DNA of 64,000 bases from the NCBI RefSeq assembly GCF_024586455.1, contig NC_065919.1:36246839-36310838 (forward strand). Direction: 5' to 3'. Shown here piece by piece: positions 57,701 to 64,000 of the stretch (positions are counted from its first letter, which is position 1; each line of letters opens with the position of its first letter). The stretch is from Bactrocera neohumeralis. Taxonomy: Eukaryota > Arthropoda > Insecta > Diptera > Tephritidae. Under the pieces are notes generated by a model. That model saw only the letters and a program-made list of their open reading frames with translations. It was not told the DNA's origin and made no database searches. Both the position numbers and the translations under genes were made by a program.

Positions 57701-60700
57701 CCCTCGATAGACTTTATTTTACTTGGAAACCGTTGGTATAATGTATATATGTATTTCTAAACATGGATATATTTACATATGTATTTGTGACTTTGTTTTT
57801 AACTCAGCTCTAATTATTTATTTTAACTATTTTGCAGAAATCCCTACACAGCAGATAGCACCTGCATTACCTATGATGCAGTGAACGCCGCCTATTTGGA
57901 TGCTCGAAAGCGAATCCGTATGTATCGTACTTAAACAATTGTAATCATTAGAGTACACAGATCTAGTTATTAGTTATCTACTGCAATTCAATATAAGCTA
58001 ATGAAACTTAAAATAACGTTATATTTATAATAAGTAGGTATAGCTGTAATCCCATTATTTACACATCAAAATTGGGATGTCATCTAAAAGTGAACGGTGT
58101 CGGGAAATTTATCTAATTATAAAAAATGCACTAAGCACGCTAGATAATTAAGTCCGAAGCTTTTGTTTAGAAGTTACTAAAGGACCCGTCCACGCTTCAC
58201 TGTGGCTGATACATAGATAATACTACTACTAACATCTATATGATTTCTATTAGTTGGATTATAACTATTAGTTAATGCGATATAGCATTTTCGTAAAGCT
58301 ACTTGTGTTAGTATACAAAAAATGGATCATAAAGCATTTCGTGTGTTAATAAAGCATTGCTTTTTTTGGGGAAAATACTGTTGAATTTGGGCTCAGGGAA
58401 ATCCACCGATGAAAAGATACATATTTGCTAAGCTTAAAGTGGCGAAAGCACTGTGCAAAGTGGGCGCTTCGCAAGTTCGTAATTCAACAAAAACAACGAA
58501 TAACTGATTCTGAGAAGTATTTGAGTGCTCTTTAATTGTAATAAAACCAAAATTGTTCGTCAGTGATAGAAACATAGCTCCATCATTTCCCACTGGAGCC
58601 CAATCGACAGTCATTCCAGTGGACTCCTCAAGCGTGGCAACGAAAAAGGCGGCTGGAAAGGTTATGACATCAGTCTTTTGGGATGCACGTGCTATAATAC
58701 ATACTCAACGACTGATTATTGAGCCAGTTATAGTCTATTTCACTGCGTAGTTGGTTGGATTCTTTTCTTCTAACTATTATTTTTAATGAAGACTCTGTTT
58801 AAAATTGTACATATTTCGTAAACATGAATTTTGTACAAATGCTTATGATTTAAAATATAATTTTTGTATTTATGAGTTGTATTAAATTTTGACATAAAGA
58901 GATAAAAGGTATCCTATGTCCTTACCCTGGTTCTAAGCTACCTTCCCTCCAATTTTCAGCCAAATCGGTTTAGCCGTTCCTCAGTTATAAATCAGAATTG
59001 TCGTCTTACCGTTTAGACCTACCCTGGACTACGACAAAGATTTTAAAACCAAAATCAGCCGTTCTCGAGTTTTAATCAGACTAACGAACAACAATTCATT
59101 TTCATTTATATAGATTATGTTCAACATTTTGAAAATCTTTGTTCTTAACCATTTCATTCTTTGTAATATGATTGAAATTCGACTAATCCATTCACTATCA
59201 AATGTAATGTTACAAAAATAAAACAAGTTTAACTTTGCAGAATATATTTTAAGAGTACAAAAGTAGAAAAACAATATTTGAATATGTTTCCATATTTGGA
59301 TACTGGAAATAAGGTACACGAAGGTTAAGGAAGGAAAAGTGGGCAATTATTTTACGTGAAGGTACTGCACACTTTTTGAATTCCTTTTCCTTCATTATTA
59401 AAAGTACTTGAGACTGAATTCATTGCTAATTTAACATTAATCGTTCATACGAAGCTGTAAAATATGAAGCAAGTTATTCTAACATGCCCAGATAGTTACA
59501 TAGATATCTACTTTTATTATTGTAAAAAGTAGCCGTTATAAAGTTGTATAAGCGATTTTAATTTGTATGGTTATTAGTTTATATAATTCGCTCATTTTTA
59601 ATACACACTTCTCTCAGAAGCTTTTCGTGTATTTCGTTTTGTTAAATAAAATGTTGAAAACGGATAAAATCGGTTCAAATTAGTTAAACGTATTATCTTG
59701 GCTGTATAGGTACCAAAATGGGTGAAATATGACATGCAATGTTTTTCGTTACTCCTAATTATATACCGATTATATCGGTCTATATTGTTTTCGTCCTTCC
59801 TTAATTGTTTGTAGTGCAGTTTTGCCAAATTGATGACATTTCATCCCTACGAGATCATTGCAATAATTTCCCATCAACTCGTAAAGTTCCCCCTCGTATG
59901 GATAAAAGTGAAATATTTGTTGTCTTGTAAACTGGCACATATTTCTTTATATTCAATTCAACTTGCTGTTGCTAGAGTTGTATATTTGATAAAGCGAATT
60001 GACTGGCCTTACTTTATCCAATATAACCACAAGGCCAAACTGTAGTACAATAAACTCAAGAAAAGTAGTTCTGGTAAGAAAGAGAACAAGATTAAAAGCG
60101 AATTAGAAATTCTGGATAAAAAGACTAGATTCAAATATGGAGTTTTTCTGTCAGAGGAAAAAGTTTAAAACAGTTTTTTCGACGAGTTAATTTTAATAAA
60201 AAGAAAATAGTTGATGAGATAACTGCTGGCGGGGTCAAATCGTAAACAATCTGTTCGTTTCCAAATACTGTCTTTGTGTAGTACTAAAAAGCTTTAGTTG
60301 GCGTTAATTTCAAAATACTTGTCTTATTTGCTCGTGTTAATGACAAAATCAATTCTTGATACTATATTTTAAATCTTTTTGACTTTTTTACACCAACGCA
60401 TGTTATGATAAGACTAAAAGTATGCATATACATATACATAGATCAACGTAACTGTATATTCTAAAATACTTTGGAATTTCAGATGTGGCGCAGCCGAAAG
60501 GTGATTGGAAAACGGAAGAATTGGCTACAGTCGGTGAGCTGCTGCTGGACATTTCGATACAGTTAGCGAGGACGTAAGTAGAAAATATTCGTAGCTATTT
60601 TACTTATATATAAATATTTCTCAGTATTCTTACAAAATGCATTTGTCATTAACGAGTGGGAGCATAACACCAAAAACTTGAACACAAACCCAATTTTTTG

Positions 60701-63700
60701 CGTATATTCAATTCACAACAAATGTTACAGAGGAACAGAAATGGCATTGTAAGGTAGTTAAAAGAGAAGTAAATGACCGTGCAACTCTCTAAACAATTAG
60801 TATTACATTATTTGTGTATAAATTTATTTGTTTATATACACTGAATTTTCACTTTTGGGTTACTCGAATATTCATAAATAAAAATACATAAATTGCTTGA
60901 AAATGTTTTGAAACAAATTGTCCATCATTTATACTCTAACATTTTAAATAAAATAATTTGCCATCTTTTTGTCAATACTGACACTGGACGACGGCGATTA
61001 TTAAATACTCGTAGTTATCCGAATACAGTTGTTCATTGATCTATTAAACGTTTTAAGTAAAAGCTAAAAAATAATTGTGAGTAGAGTAATCGAATTTCTC
61101 AATTAAGCTCCAAACGTATTTGTTTTTAGCAAATAACGCATATTGGCAGCTGAGATACATATTTTCTGTTTAATTATTCTCTATGTTATTCTCGTTTCCT
61201 TTTTATATTGCCATATAAGGATTTGGTTAATTGCATATTTTATACTTAACGGTCAGCTGCCGGCCACACTTCAAACTAGGTTAATTTGATAATTTTGCAA
61301 CATTTACAGTTAGGCAGCAGTTCTGCGTGTGCGAACGGAAGAATAACTTGGCTCGACACTGCTATTATCATTTTCCAAAAAGAGTCAGCGCGAAAAATTC
61401 GCATGAATTAGAAGCGTAAAGGTTTAGCGATTGGCATTAAGTTGTTAACTTGGAGACTCAACAGATGTTGGTTGAAATGAAAAGAGTAAATAGCCATTAA
61501 TGTGGGTGGCATTTCAATATATTTGTATTGATATACATATGCTGTAATTTCTGACAAATTGTCGGCGCGCAATACTGCGTCTAATAATGCTATTGGCAAT
61601 TATTGGTAATAAATACAGCTGTGGCCAAAATGTTAGAAATAGCGCGTCTGTTCATACTATAACAAACATACCTCGCTTCGATTTATATGGTTGCTTAATT
61701 ATGCTTATATATTAAACTGTATGATAATCATTTTACTTGGTTTACTCGGTGTGTAGAATTAAGTACCACAATAAAATGAAAACACAAGAAAAACATATTT
61801 CGCTAAGGGGGCTTACTAGTTTGTGGTCCTTTTAATAAGGGCCAGTTGCAATTGAAAAATTTAACTTCCCAGCATTGACTTGGCATGCTTGAAATCTCCA
61901 AGCTAAAGCGTGTATTGAGTGGGTCCAATTTTTCGTGTATTTTTCGGAATAATTTAGATGATTGCCTTCAGATAAAACCATTTTAACACAGCACGGTAAC
62001 ACCGTGAAATTTCACCTTATATTCACTACTACGTAAAGACTACTTAAAGACTGCAAAAGAATTAACTTTTGAATTGCCCCAAAGCATTAGACGCCTTTGA
62101 ACGTTTGCTCTAAAAGCATCATCTACGTTATGTGATTTCGATTTTTTTTCTTTTCAATACAACATTTCTTTGCGACTTGTCCGAAGCTCTTATTTAGGAG
62201 AGTGTTTTATAGGTAGACCGTTTGTGGAACGTTTATCGGTTTCAGTGAAAAACATATGCAGTGCTTACAGTTTGCGCATGTGTCTATTACTTTATAAACA
62301 TATAAGTTTGTTCATACTACACTATATTACCATGTAGGCTTGACCCATTGCATTCGTTTGGTAATTTGCTGCTTATGCACTATTGGTATCATTCGCCCTT
62401 TATGTCATCCAGGTGCATAATGAGCATGATACATTGTATGTATGTATTATATATTAAACGTATATATGAACTTTTTTCTATATTAGTTACGGCCTGTCTT
62501 ATGAAGAAATTGAAAAAGGTCTGCCCACTATTGACACATCGAAAACCCTCATTCGAGATGTGTGCCCACCTTTTTTTGCGGGAGTTGAGTGCCGACCGGG
62601 AAAATATCGCCGCTTCGATGGGCTGTGCAATAACATCGATCATCCCACTTGGGGTGCCACCATGGCGCCGTTCCAGCGTCTGATTGGTCCACTATATGCG
62701 GATGGTATAAATGCACCACGCATTTCAGTGACCGGACATGATTTACCAATTTCTCGTATTGTTTCGCGTACAATGCATCCGGATGATGGTTACCACGACC
62801 ACGCTGGCACTGTCATGGTGATCGCTTGGGGACAATTCATGGATCACGATTTCACACTTACGGGTACACCGCTGGGTGGGTTTCCTGTTTATACTTCTTG
62901 TTGTGCTTTAGATTTTATTGATCTTCGTTTTTCTCACAGATCCTATCAATCGAAATGATCCGGAAGAGTGCTGCAAACGTCCACTACACCTTAAGCATCC
63001 ATATTGCAATGAGATTCGGGTTCCAGACGATGACTATTTCTATCGGCTCTTTAATGTGAAATGCATTGATTTTGTACGCGCTTTCCCATCACCACGGCCG
63101 GGCTGTCGGCTAGGTAAGCATTCGTTATGATTGAAAGCTTCAATGTTCTCATGACGAGAGAAGGTTTTATGAAATAGCTAAATTAGGGAAGGGAAATACA
63201 AAAATTTTTATTCTTATATTTGTTAAAAAACAGAATTATCTTGTGAATTTCTTGAGCACTTTTGAAGTCCGATTAGGCAAATATTCCACTATCTCAAAAA
63301 GTTATGCTATAACAACTAAATTCTACTAAACGAAAATTTGAATACTAAAATTACCAACACATTAATCTAATAAATATTCTATTTTCAGGGTCGCGCCAAC
63401 AATTCAATACACTCACTGGTGTGATTGACGCCAACACTGTATACGGCGTTACGGAAAAGTTCGCTCGAAAGCTTCGTACTGGCTATGGTGGCTTAATGCG
63501 TATGAATCCCGTCTTCCAAGAATATGGGCTTAAGGATTTGTTGCCATTGAAGCTCGACATACCCGATGAGGGATGCACGCGCCCGAACAAAAGCATGTTT
63601 TGCTTTGAAGGAGGTGAGATTCGGGTGAACGAACAGCTGGTGCTAACGTGCATGCACACATTGATGGCGCGCGAACATAATCGCATAGCGACCGCATTAG

Positions 63701-64000
63701 GCCAAATCAATAAACATTGGGACGATGAAACGATTTTCCAAGAAGCACGTCGCATCAATATTGCTATTGTGCAACATGTGACGTATAACGAGTTCTTACC
63801 GATATTATTGGGCAAAGAGGTGATGGAGAAGTTCGGTTTGGTGCTACAGAAGGATGGCTACTGGGATGGCTATGACTCCAAAGTCAATCCTGGTATTATT
63901 GATGCTTTTGCTGGTGCTGCATTTCGTTTTGGACACTCTTTACTACCCACCGCCGTGGAGCGTTGGTCTAAAGCACATAAATTTATAGCCTCGAAACGTT
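42534..64000 (+). CDS. Animal haem peroxidase gene, spliced, incomplete at both ends
   Basis: Six visible exons (42534-42707, 57838-57917, 60483-60573, 62487-62875, 62940-63113, 63389-64000 and beyond) join in one phase into 506 residues; all introns are GT-AG. The first exon starts with a hydrophobic, signal-like segment (LLLFTAAILAP), so the product is probably secreted or luminal. Numbering from that exon, the MPO-like landmarks are QFMDHD with distal His235 and haem-linking Asp234, GGEIRVNEQ with catalytic Arg381 and haem-linking Glu384 (next residue Gln, not the Met special to myeloperoxidase), REHNR at 397-401, and FRFGHS with proximal His485. It oxidises substrates with hydrogen peroxide, as this family does (chorion hardening, cuticle cross-linking or defence in insects). 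Which fly paralogue it is I cannot say. The start codon exon and C-terminus are not seen. Confidence 0.93.
43312..43337. repeat. ATTT microsatellite
   Basis: About six TTTA units. Confidence 0.7.
43670..44035 (-). pseudogene. Tc3-like transposase C-terminal relic
   Basis: Minus strand: a weak WxxQ...TxHV segment near 44030, then ETIHLLKENSGERISHC, VEWPRSCD (a stop before TPLDCFL), and GYVKSFAYAHNANAIDILEE, then NIRRVIADIGPQLLKKVI. This is the end of insect Tc3-like transposases (WPPRSCDLTPLDYFLWGYVK ... LExNIRRVIxDIxPQxLxxVI), which holds the last catalytic acid. Frame changes break it near 43730. Same family as the 249-bp element at 28293. Confidence 0.75.
44906..45190 (-). other. Possible unrecognised exon, antisense in the peroxidase intron
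   Basis: A minus-strand frame of about 90 codons with balanced, protein-like composition (IQLNLPSCGASCRGMKFTSE, SSVYNAICDGLWQYENVASV), more GC-rich than its surroundings. A GGTATACC donor-like site follows the second segment and a CCACAG acceptor-like site precedes the first. No family is recognised and no partner exon was found, so this may be chance. Confidence 0.25.
45200..46439. other. Gene-free intronic stretch
   Basis: No coding or repeat signature seen beyond short T-rich runs. Confidence 0.5.
46440..47570. repeat. Mosaic of family B/D interspersed repeats
   Basis: 46444-46720 begins 'tatactcctgttcacctaat' and holds 'taaatgatcagcatgacgag'. 46930-47545 carries 'gcttgaacagttttggttgg', 'gtggcatactctaaacgc' and 'gccgggttacgccccctttt', as in 3300-3700 and 34800-35300. 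Non-coding. Confidence 0.5.
47570..47725 (-). pseudogene. RTE-like LINE tail fragment
   Basis: Minus strand: a KVEVEKAWLHLVS segment, then a stop and IGAKYRKEET, equivalent to WKDQVEKDLxxLGISNW...KRRNDW in the copy at 1060-1150. Frameshifts and stops; 155 bp only. Confidence 0.45.
47923..48075 (-). CDS. Short ATG-led open frame, 50 codons, function unknown
   Basis: Minus strand, ATG at 48075 in a good context (ACAAAATGAG). It encodes a polar peptide: MSDINKNTMKQVKTASASCD, then VPVGNKPPLQQNNDL, ending SIKTEP. Composition is less AT-driven than random frames here. The ending IKTEP resembles a SUMO-acceptor motif. It could be a small gene, a first coding exon or chance. No partner exon was found. 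Confidence 0.25.
   Translation of the reverse strand: MSDINKNTMKQVKTASASCDFVPVGNKPPLQQNNDLTTRKDKNTSIKTEP
48636..48880 (-). pseudogene. RTE-like LINE fragment
   Basis: Minus strand: IPVLLYGAEA, a stop, TMTTSDESTSREMFGPLRVG, then HGEYRIRWNDELHEIYHDID and YASEKEEE. The order matches the 40490-40670 fragment followed directly by the polyprotein end, so the block between (RMxEDxPAxxVF to VEKDL) has been deleted. Confidence 0.6.
48881..50831. other. Gene-free intronic stretch
   Basis: Open frames at 49192-49978 show no family signature, overlap in different frames and contain tracts of simple sequence. None is accepted. Confidence 0.5.
50832..50837 (-). terminator. Polyadenylation signal AATAAA of the JmjC gene
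   Basis: TTTATT on the plus strand is AATAAA on the minus strand, 53 bases past the stop codon at 50891. Confidence 0.6.
50891..50967 (-). CDS. JmjC gene exon 5 and stop
   Basis: Acceptor 'tagttgttttag'. NTNKWYHQTFVQPGEISLTI, then GAEYD and TAA. It contains the third iron ligand His295. Confidence 0.85.
50891..57161 (-). CDS. JmjC-domain Fe(II)/2-oxoglutarate oxygenase, membrane-anchored; complete five-exon gene nested in the peroxidase intron
   Basis: Exons (minus strand): 57161-56931, 51832-51641, 51527-51216, 51162-51033, 50967-50891; 942 bases, 313 residues, all GT-AG and all in phase. ATG at 57161 follows an in-frame stop. Residues 1-50 are polar and Cys-rich, 51-70 (WKFLNFCLIFILSAYGYNYF) form one membrane span, and the rest is a JmjC fold. 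Segments include EEFASRYAYGGGPVIVED, YWYFRDIY, WFFIGTAGLGAHMH, LPSWQAQLSGSKRW and GEISLTIGAEYD at the C-terminus. The Fe(II) triad is His245-x-Asp247 (HID) and His295 (KWYHQT). Such enzymes hydroxylate or demethylate protein side chains. The anchor suggests a type II protein with the domain in the ER or secretory lumen (inference). The exact orthologue and substrate are unknown to me. Confidence 0.85.
51033..51162 (-). CDS. JmjC gene exon 4
   Basis: Acceptor 'acttgccatag', donor GTAAGT. IDNVRLPSWQAQLSGSKRWL ... ECYFKCKRFDTIVRKGDI. It completes HxD with Asp247. Confidence 0.88.
51216..51527 (-). CDS. JmjC gene exon 3, ends at the first iron ligand
   Basis: Acceptor 'tttttttgtag', donor GTAAGT. 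104 codons: NYWYFRDIYVNAKRKQKILD ... PWYFGWSNCNPETAEEFRKH ... WFFIGTAGLGAHMH. The last codon is iron-binding His245, so the HxD motif is split by an intron. Confidence 0.9.
51641..51832 (-). CDS. JmjC gene exon 2
   Basis: Acceptor 'aattattgcag', donor GTGAGT. 64 codons: LPRALRYAFRPSEDCSFCDK ... GITSEEFASRYAYGGGPVIV ... KNWTAL, the cupin entry strand typical of JmjC proteins (EFxxRYxxxGxPVIVxxA). A rival first exon, MYAFLKFVSLVCSLVLL (51982-51932, weak donor GTTAAT), would give a signal peptide instead of the 56931 exon. Confidence 0.85.
52165..52835 (-). pseudogene. mariner transposase relic in the JmjC intron
   Basis: Minus strand: FHNFRRGLSRQECID, a stop, LKSLYGYETPFYSTVKNWYN then EFNRGRRSLKDEFREGRPKT, DRHVTYLQIEA and IHSILHEHLAVKKVCSRWIP, then KKARV followed by a frame-shifting deletion, KYDRGASKDVYKIV and TGNESWIYSYEPETKQQ. 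It breaks off at 52165. The first catalytic Asp (normally TGDESW) is Asn. The left end abuts a T-run, suggesting truncation. The 5' end with 'gacatttccattggaaag' lies near 52800. Confidence 0.8.
53760..54967 (+). mobile_element. mariner (cecropia/Hsmar1-like), near full length, nested
   Basis: Inverted repeats of about 29 bp begin TTGGTCTACAACTTTGCT and end at CCGCCGTTTT on both sides, flanked by TA (53758-53759 and 54968-54969). Length 1208 bp is normal for mariner. It carries one plus-strand transposase gene (about 53930-54887). It sits inside an older antisense mariner, and both lie in the JmjC gene's first intron, which is in the peroxidase intron. Confidence 0.88.
53930..54887 (+). pseudogene. 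mariner transposase (cecropia/Hsmar1-like), interrupted
   Basis: Order: EAEAHRRLSDTYGEAVLSAR, TCREWFQRFKNGDNEVEDRD, DSELEALLDQDAFQTQEELA, ESLQVRQQAVSKRLKAMGMI, QKQGNWVPYDVKPRDV, then FLHRIVTGDEKWLHYDNPKR with the first catalytic Asp intact, and NIHGAKVMLCNWWD. TAG replaces the Gln codon at 54514, and then LGVIYYELIKPSETITGDRY follows. Frameshifts near 54605 and 54690 displace the second Asp block (HDNARPH in relatives). The end (EEVKNWIDKEFIRHGIRMLP, DGQYFE) is recognisable to 54887. Modest decay: one nonsense and about two frame changes. Confidence 0.82.
55505..55960 (-). pseudogene. mariner relic (cecropia-like), internally deleted
   Basis: Minus strand: FMPNNRHLREVLILIFQSKK then SAVKAQREIQKLYG is the N-terminus; FEEGELEILLDE follows; then a jump, and KVILLHYNAQPHVAKSGMAQ with the second catalytic block (HDNARPH, here HYNAQPH, so Asp replaced by Tyr). 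Ends near 55505 with SQDDIEKV. Confidence 0.65.
56060..56640 (+). repeat. Interspersed repeat (family B/D type)
   Basis: Holds 'gttttagatcgatctcgcac', 'gtaacatagtaatgcctgta', 'atcatctcggctgcaaaact' and 'gtgacttagtttaag', paralleling 34980-35150 and 47150-47340. Non-coding. Confidence 0.45.
56931..57161 (-). CDS. JmjC gene exon 1: N-terminus and membrane span
   Basis: 77 codons from ATG (57161) to AAG followed by the donor GTATGC. It ends phase 0 as the next exon needs. It encodes MCEMFCGKVDAKLKLQQLAV, CLDPKAF, and the hydrophobic span. The link to exon 2 rests on phase, donor quality and strand; a transcript read is needed to prove it. Confidence 0.65.
57838..57917 (+). CDS. Peroxidase exon
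   Basis: Acceptor 'actattttgcag', donor GTATGT. It encodes NPYTADSTCITYDAVNAAYL then DARKRI, the typical pre-domain helix of animal haem peroxidases (TCxxYxAVNAAxLDAR). The intron before it is 15,130 bp and hosts the JmjC gene. Confidence 0.9.
57918..58555. other. Gene-free intronic stretch
   Basis: Peroxidase intron; nothing recognised. Confidence 0.5.
58556..58750 (+). pseudogene. mariner-like transposase scrap
   Basis: Plus strand: SSVATKKAAGKVMTSVFWDA then RAIIHTQRLIIEP resembles the block KKxxSAGKVMATVFWDxxGIIxIDYLEKG around the second catalytic Asp of SETMAR-type mariners. Only about 50 codons; flanks are not clearly mariner. Confidence 0.45.
58905..59114 (-). mobile_element. Helitron 5' end fragment
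   Basis: On the minus strand it begins TCTATATAAATG after an A, as Helitrons do (TC start, A before), then 'aattgttgttcgttagtctg', 'attaaaactcgagaacggc' and, further in, the complement of 'cctatgtccttaccctggtt' that I know from insect Helitron-derived repeats. Related to the ends at 250-300 and 10870-10920. The 3' end is not found; non-coding. Confidence 0.6.
59115..60482. other. Gene-free intronic stretch
   Basis: Peroxidase intron; frames at 59029-60045 have no signature. Confidence 0.5.
60483..60573 (+). CDS. Peroxidase exon
   Basis: Acceptor 'ttggaatttcag', donor GTAAGT. It encodes VAQPKGDWKTEELATVGELL then LDISIQLAR. Phase in 2, phase out 2, fitting both neighbours. Confidence 0.88.
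60574..62486. other. Gene-free intronic stretch
   Basis: Peroxidase intron of 1913 bp from GTAAGT to TATTAG; no transposon or exon recognised. Confidence 0.6.
62487..62875 (+). CDS. Peroxidase exon with distal haem histidine
   Basis: Acceptor 'ttttctatattag', donor GTGGGT. It encodes the linker, YRRFDGLCNN and NIDHPTWGA (domain start), PRIS, and VIAWGQFMDHDFTLTGTPL with the distal His, Gln and Asp. This is the start of the catalytic domain. Confidence 0.93.
62940..63113 (+). CDS. Peroxidase exon
   Basis: Acceptor 'tttttctcacag' after a 64-bp intron, donor GTAAGC. It encodes EECCKRP, CNEIRVPDDDYFYRLFNVKC and SPRPGC, with the paired cysteines usual at this place in the family. Confidence 0.92.
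63389..64000 (+). CDS. Peroxidase exon with catalytic Arg and proximal His (cut by window end)
   Basis: Acceptor 'ttctattttcag'. It encodes QQFNTLTGVIDANTVYG, GGEIRVNEQLVLTCMHTLMA then REHNRIA, and AFAGAAFRFGHSLLP. Open to the last base. The C-terminal third of the domain, including the Asn that hydrogen-bonds the proximal His, must lie to the right. Confidence 0.95.

Larger units (their letters stand above)
42708..57837 (+). other. 15.1 kb peroxidase intron hosting another gene and many transposons
   Basis: Bounded by GTAAGT and TTTTGCAG. Contains, left to right, a Tc3-like relic, an ATTT microsatellite (43312-43337), a possible exon at about 44906-45190, repeats, two RTE-like scraps, a short open frame at 47923-48075 and the antisense JmjC gene with its own transposon-rich intron. 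Confidence 0.8.

Noticed and set aside
62348..62683. Plus-strand frame overlapping the peroxidase exon in another frame
   Set aside because: Shadow of the exon at 62487-62875.
1..64000. CRISPR arrays, operons, riboswitches, phage or plasmid functions
   Set aside because: Spliced genes, poly(A) signal and eukaryotic transposons show a nuclear insect genome; the tandem repeats seen are microsatellites without spacer structure.

Overview
This is a fly (Diptera) nuclear window, most likely from a true fruit fly (Tephritidae, Bactrocera/Zeugodacus type). The evidence is AT-rich sequence, spliced genes with long introns, and dense interspersed repeats of kinds common in tephritid genomes: mini-me-like elements with a GTCY-type proto-microsatellite, a 1.1 kb family carrying a GGAC microsatellite, Helitrons, many mariners, Tc1/Tc3-like elements, and RTE-like and R1/LOA-like LINE fragments. 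The species call is an inference, because no search could be run.

Two host genes are well supported. (1) A plus-strand animal haem peroxidase runs from 42534 past the right edge. Six exons are visible, all in one consistent reading phase (506 residues). The distal and proximal haem histidines and the covalent-haem Asp and Glu are present. Its first exon and its C-terminus are not in view. (2) Inside the 15.1 kb intron between the first two visible peroxidase exons, on the opposite strand, lies a complete five-exon gene (57161 down to 50891) for a 313-residue JmjC-type Fe(II)/2-oxoglutarate oxygenase with an N-terminal membrane anchor. Its own 5.1 kb first intron is filled with mariner relics.

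Layout: 1-16.5 kb is an accessory landscape. It holds two related Helitron copies, a Tc1-like relic, a 3-bp-TSD transposon with a zeste/Myb-SANT-like gene nested in a mini-me copy, a broken minus-strand gene between LTR-like direct repeats, a LINE tail and a TTAA-flanked MITE. 16.7-18.5 kb holds two mariner relics and an RTE-like fragment. 18.5-28.3 kb is mostly featureless AT-rich DNA with a few repeats. 28.3-36 kb has Tc3-like, mariner and LINE insertions. 36-42.5 kb is repeats plus unassigned DNA, probably upstream or 5' intronic sequence of the peroxidase. 42.5-64 kb is the peroxidase gene with the nested JmjC gene and further transposons.

No rRNA, tRNA, CRISPR or prokaryotic-type system was found. 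Most long open frames here are either transposon debris or chance frames.
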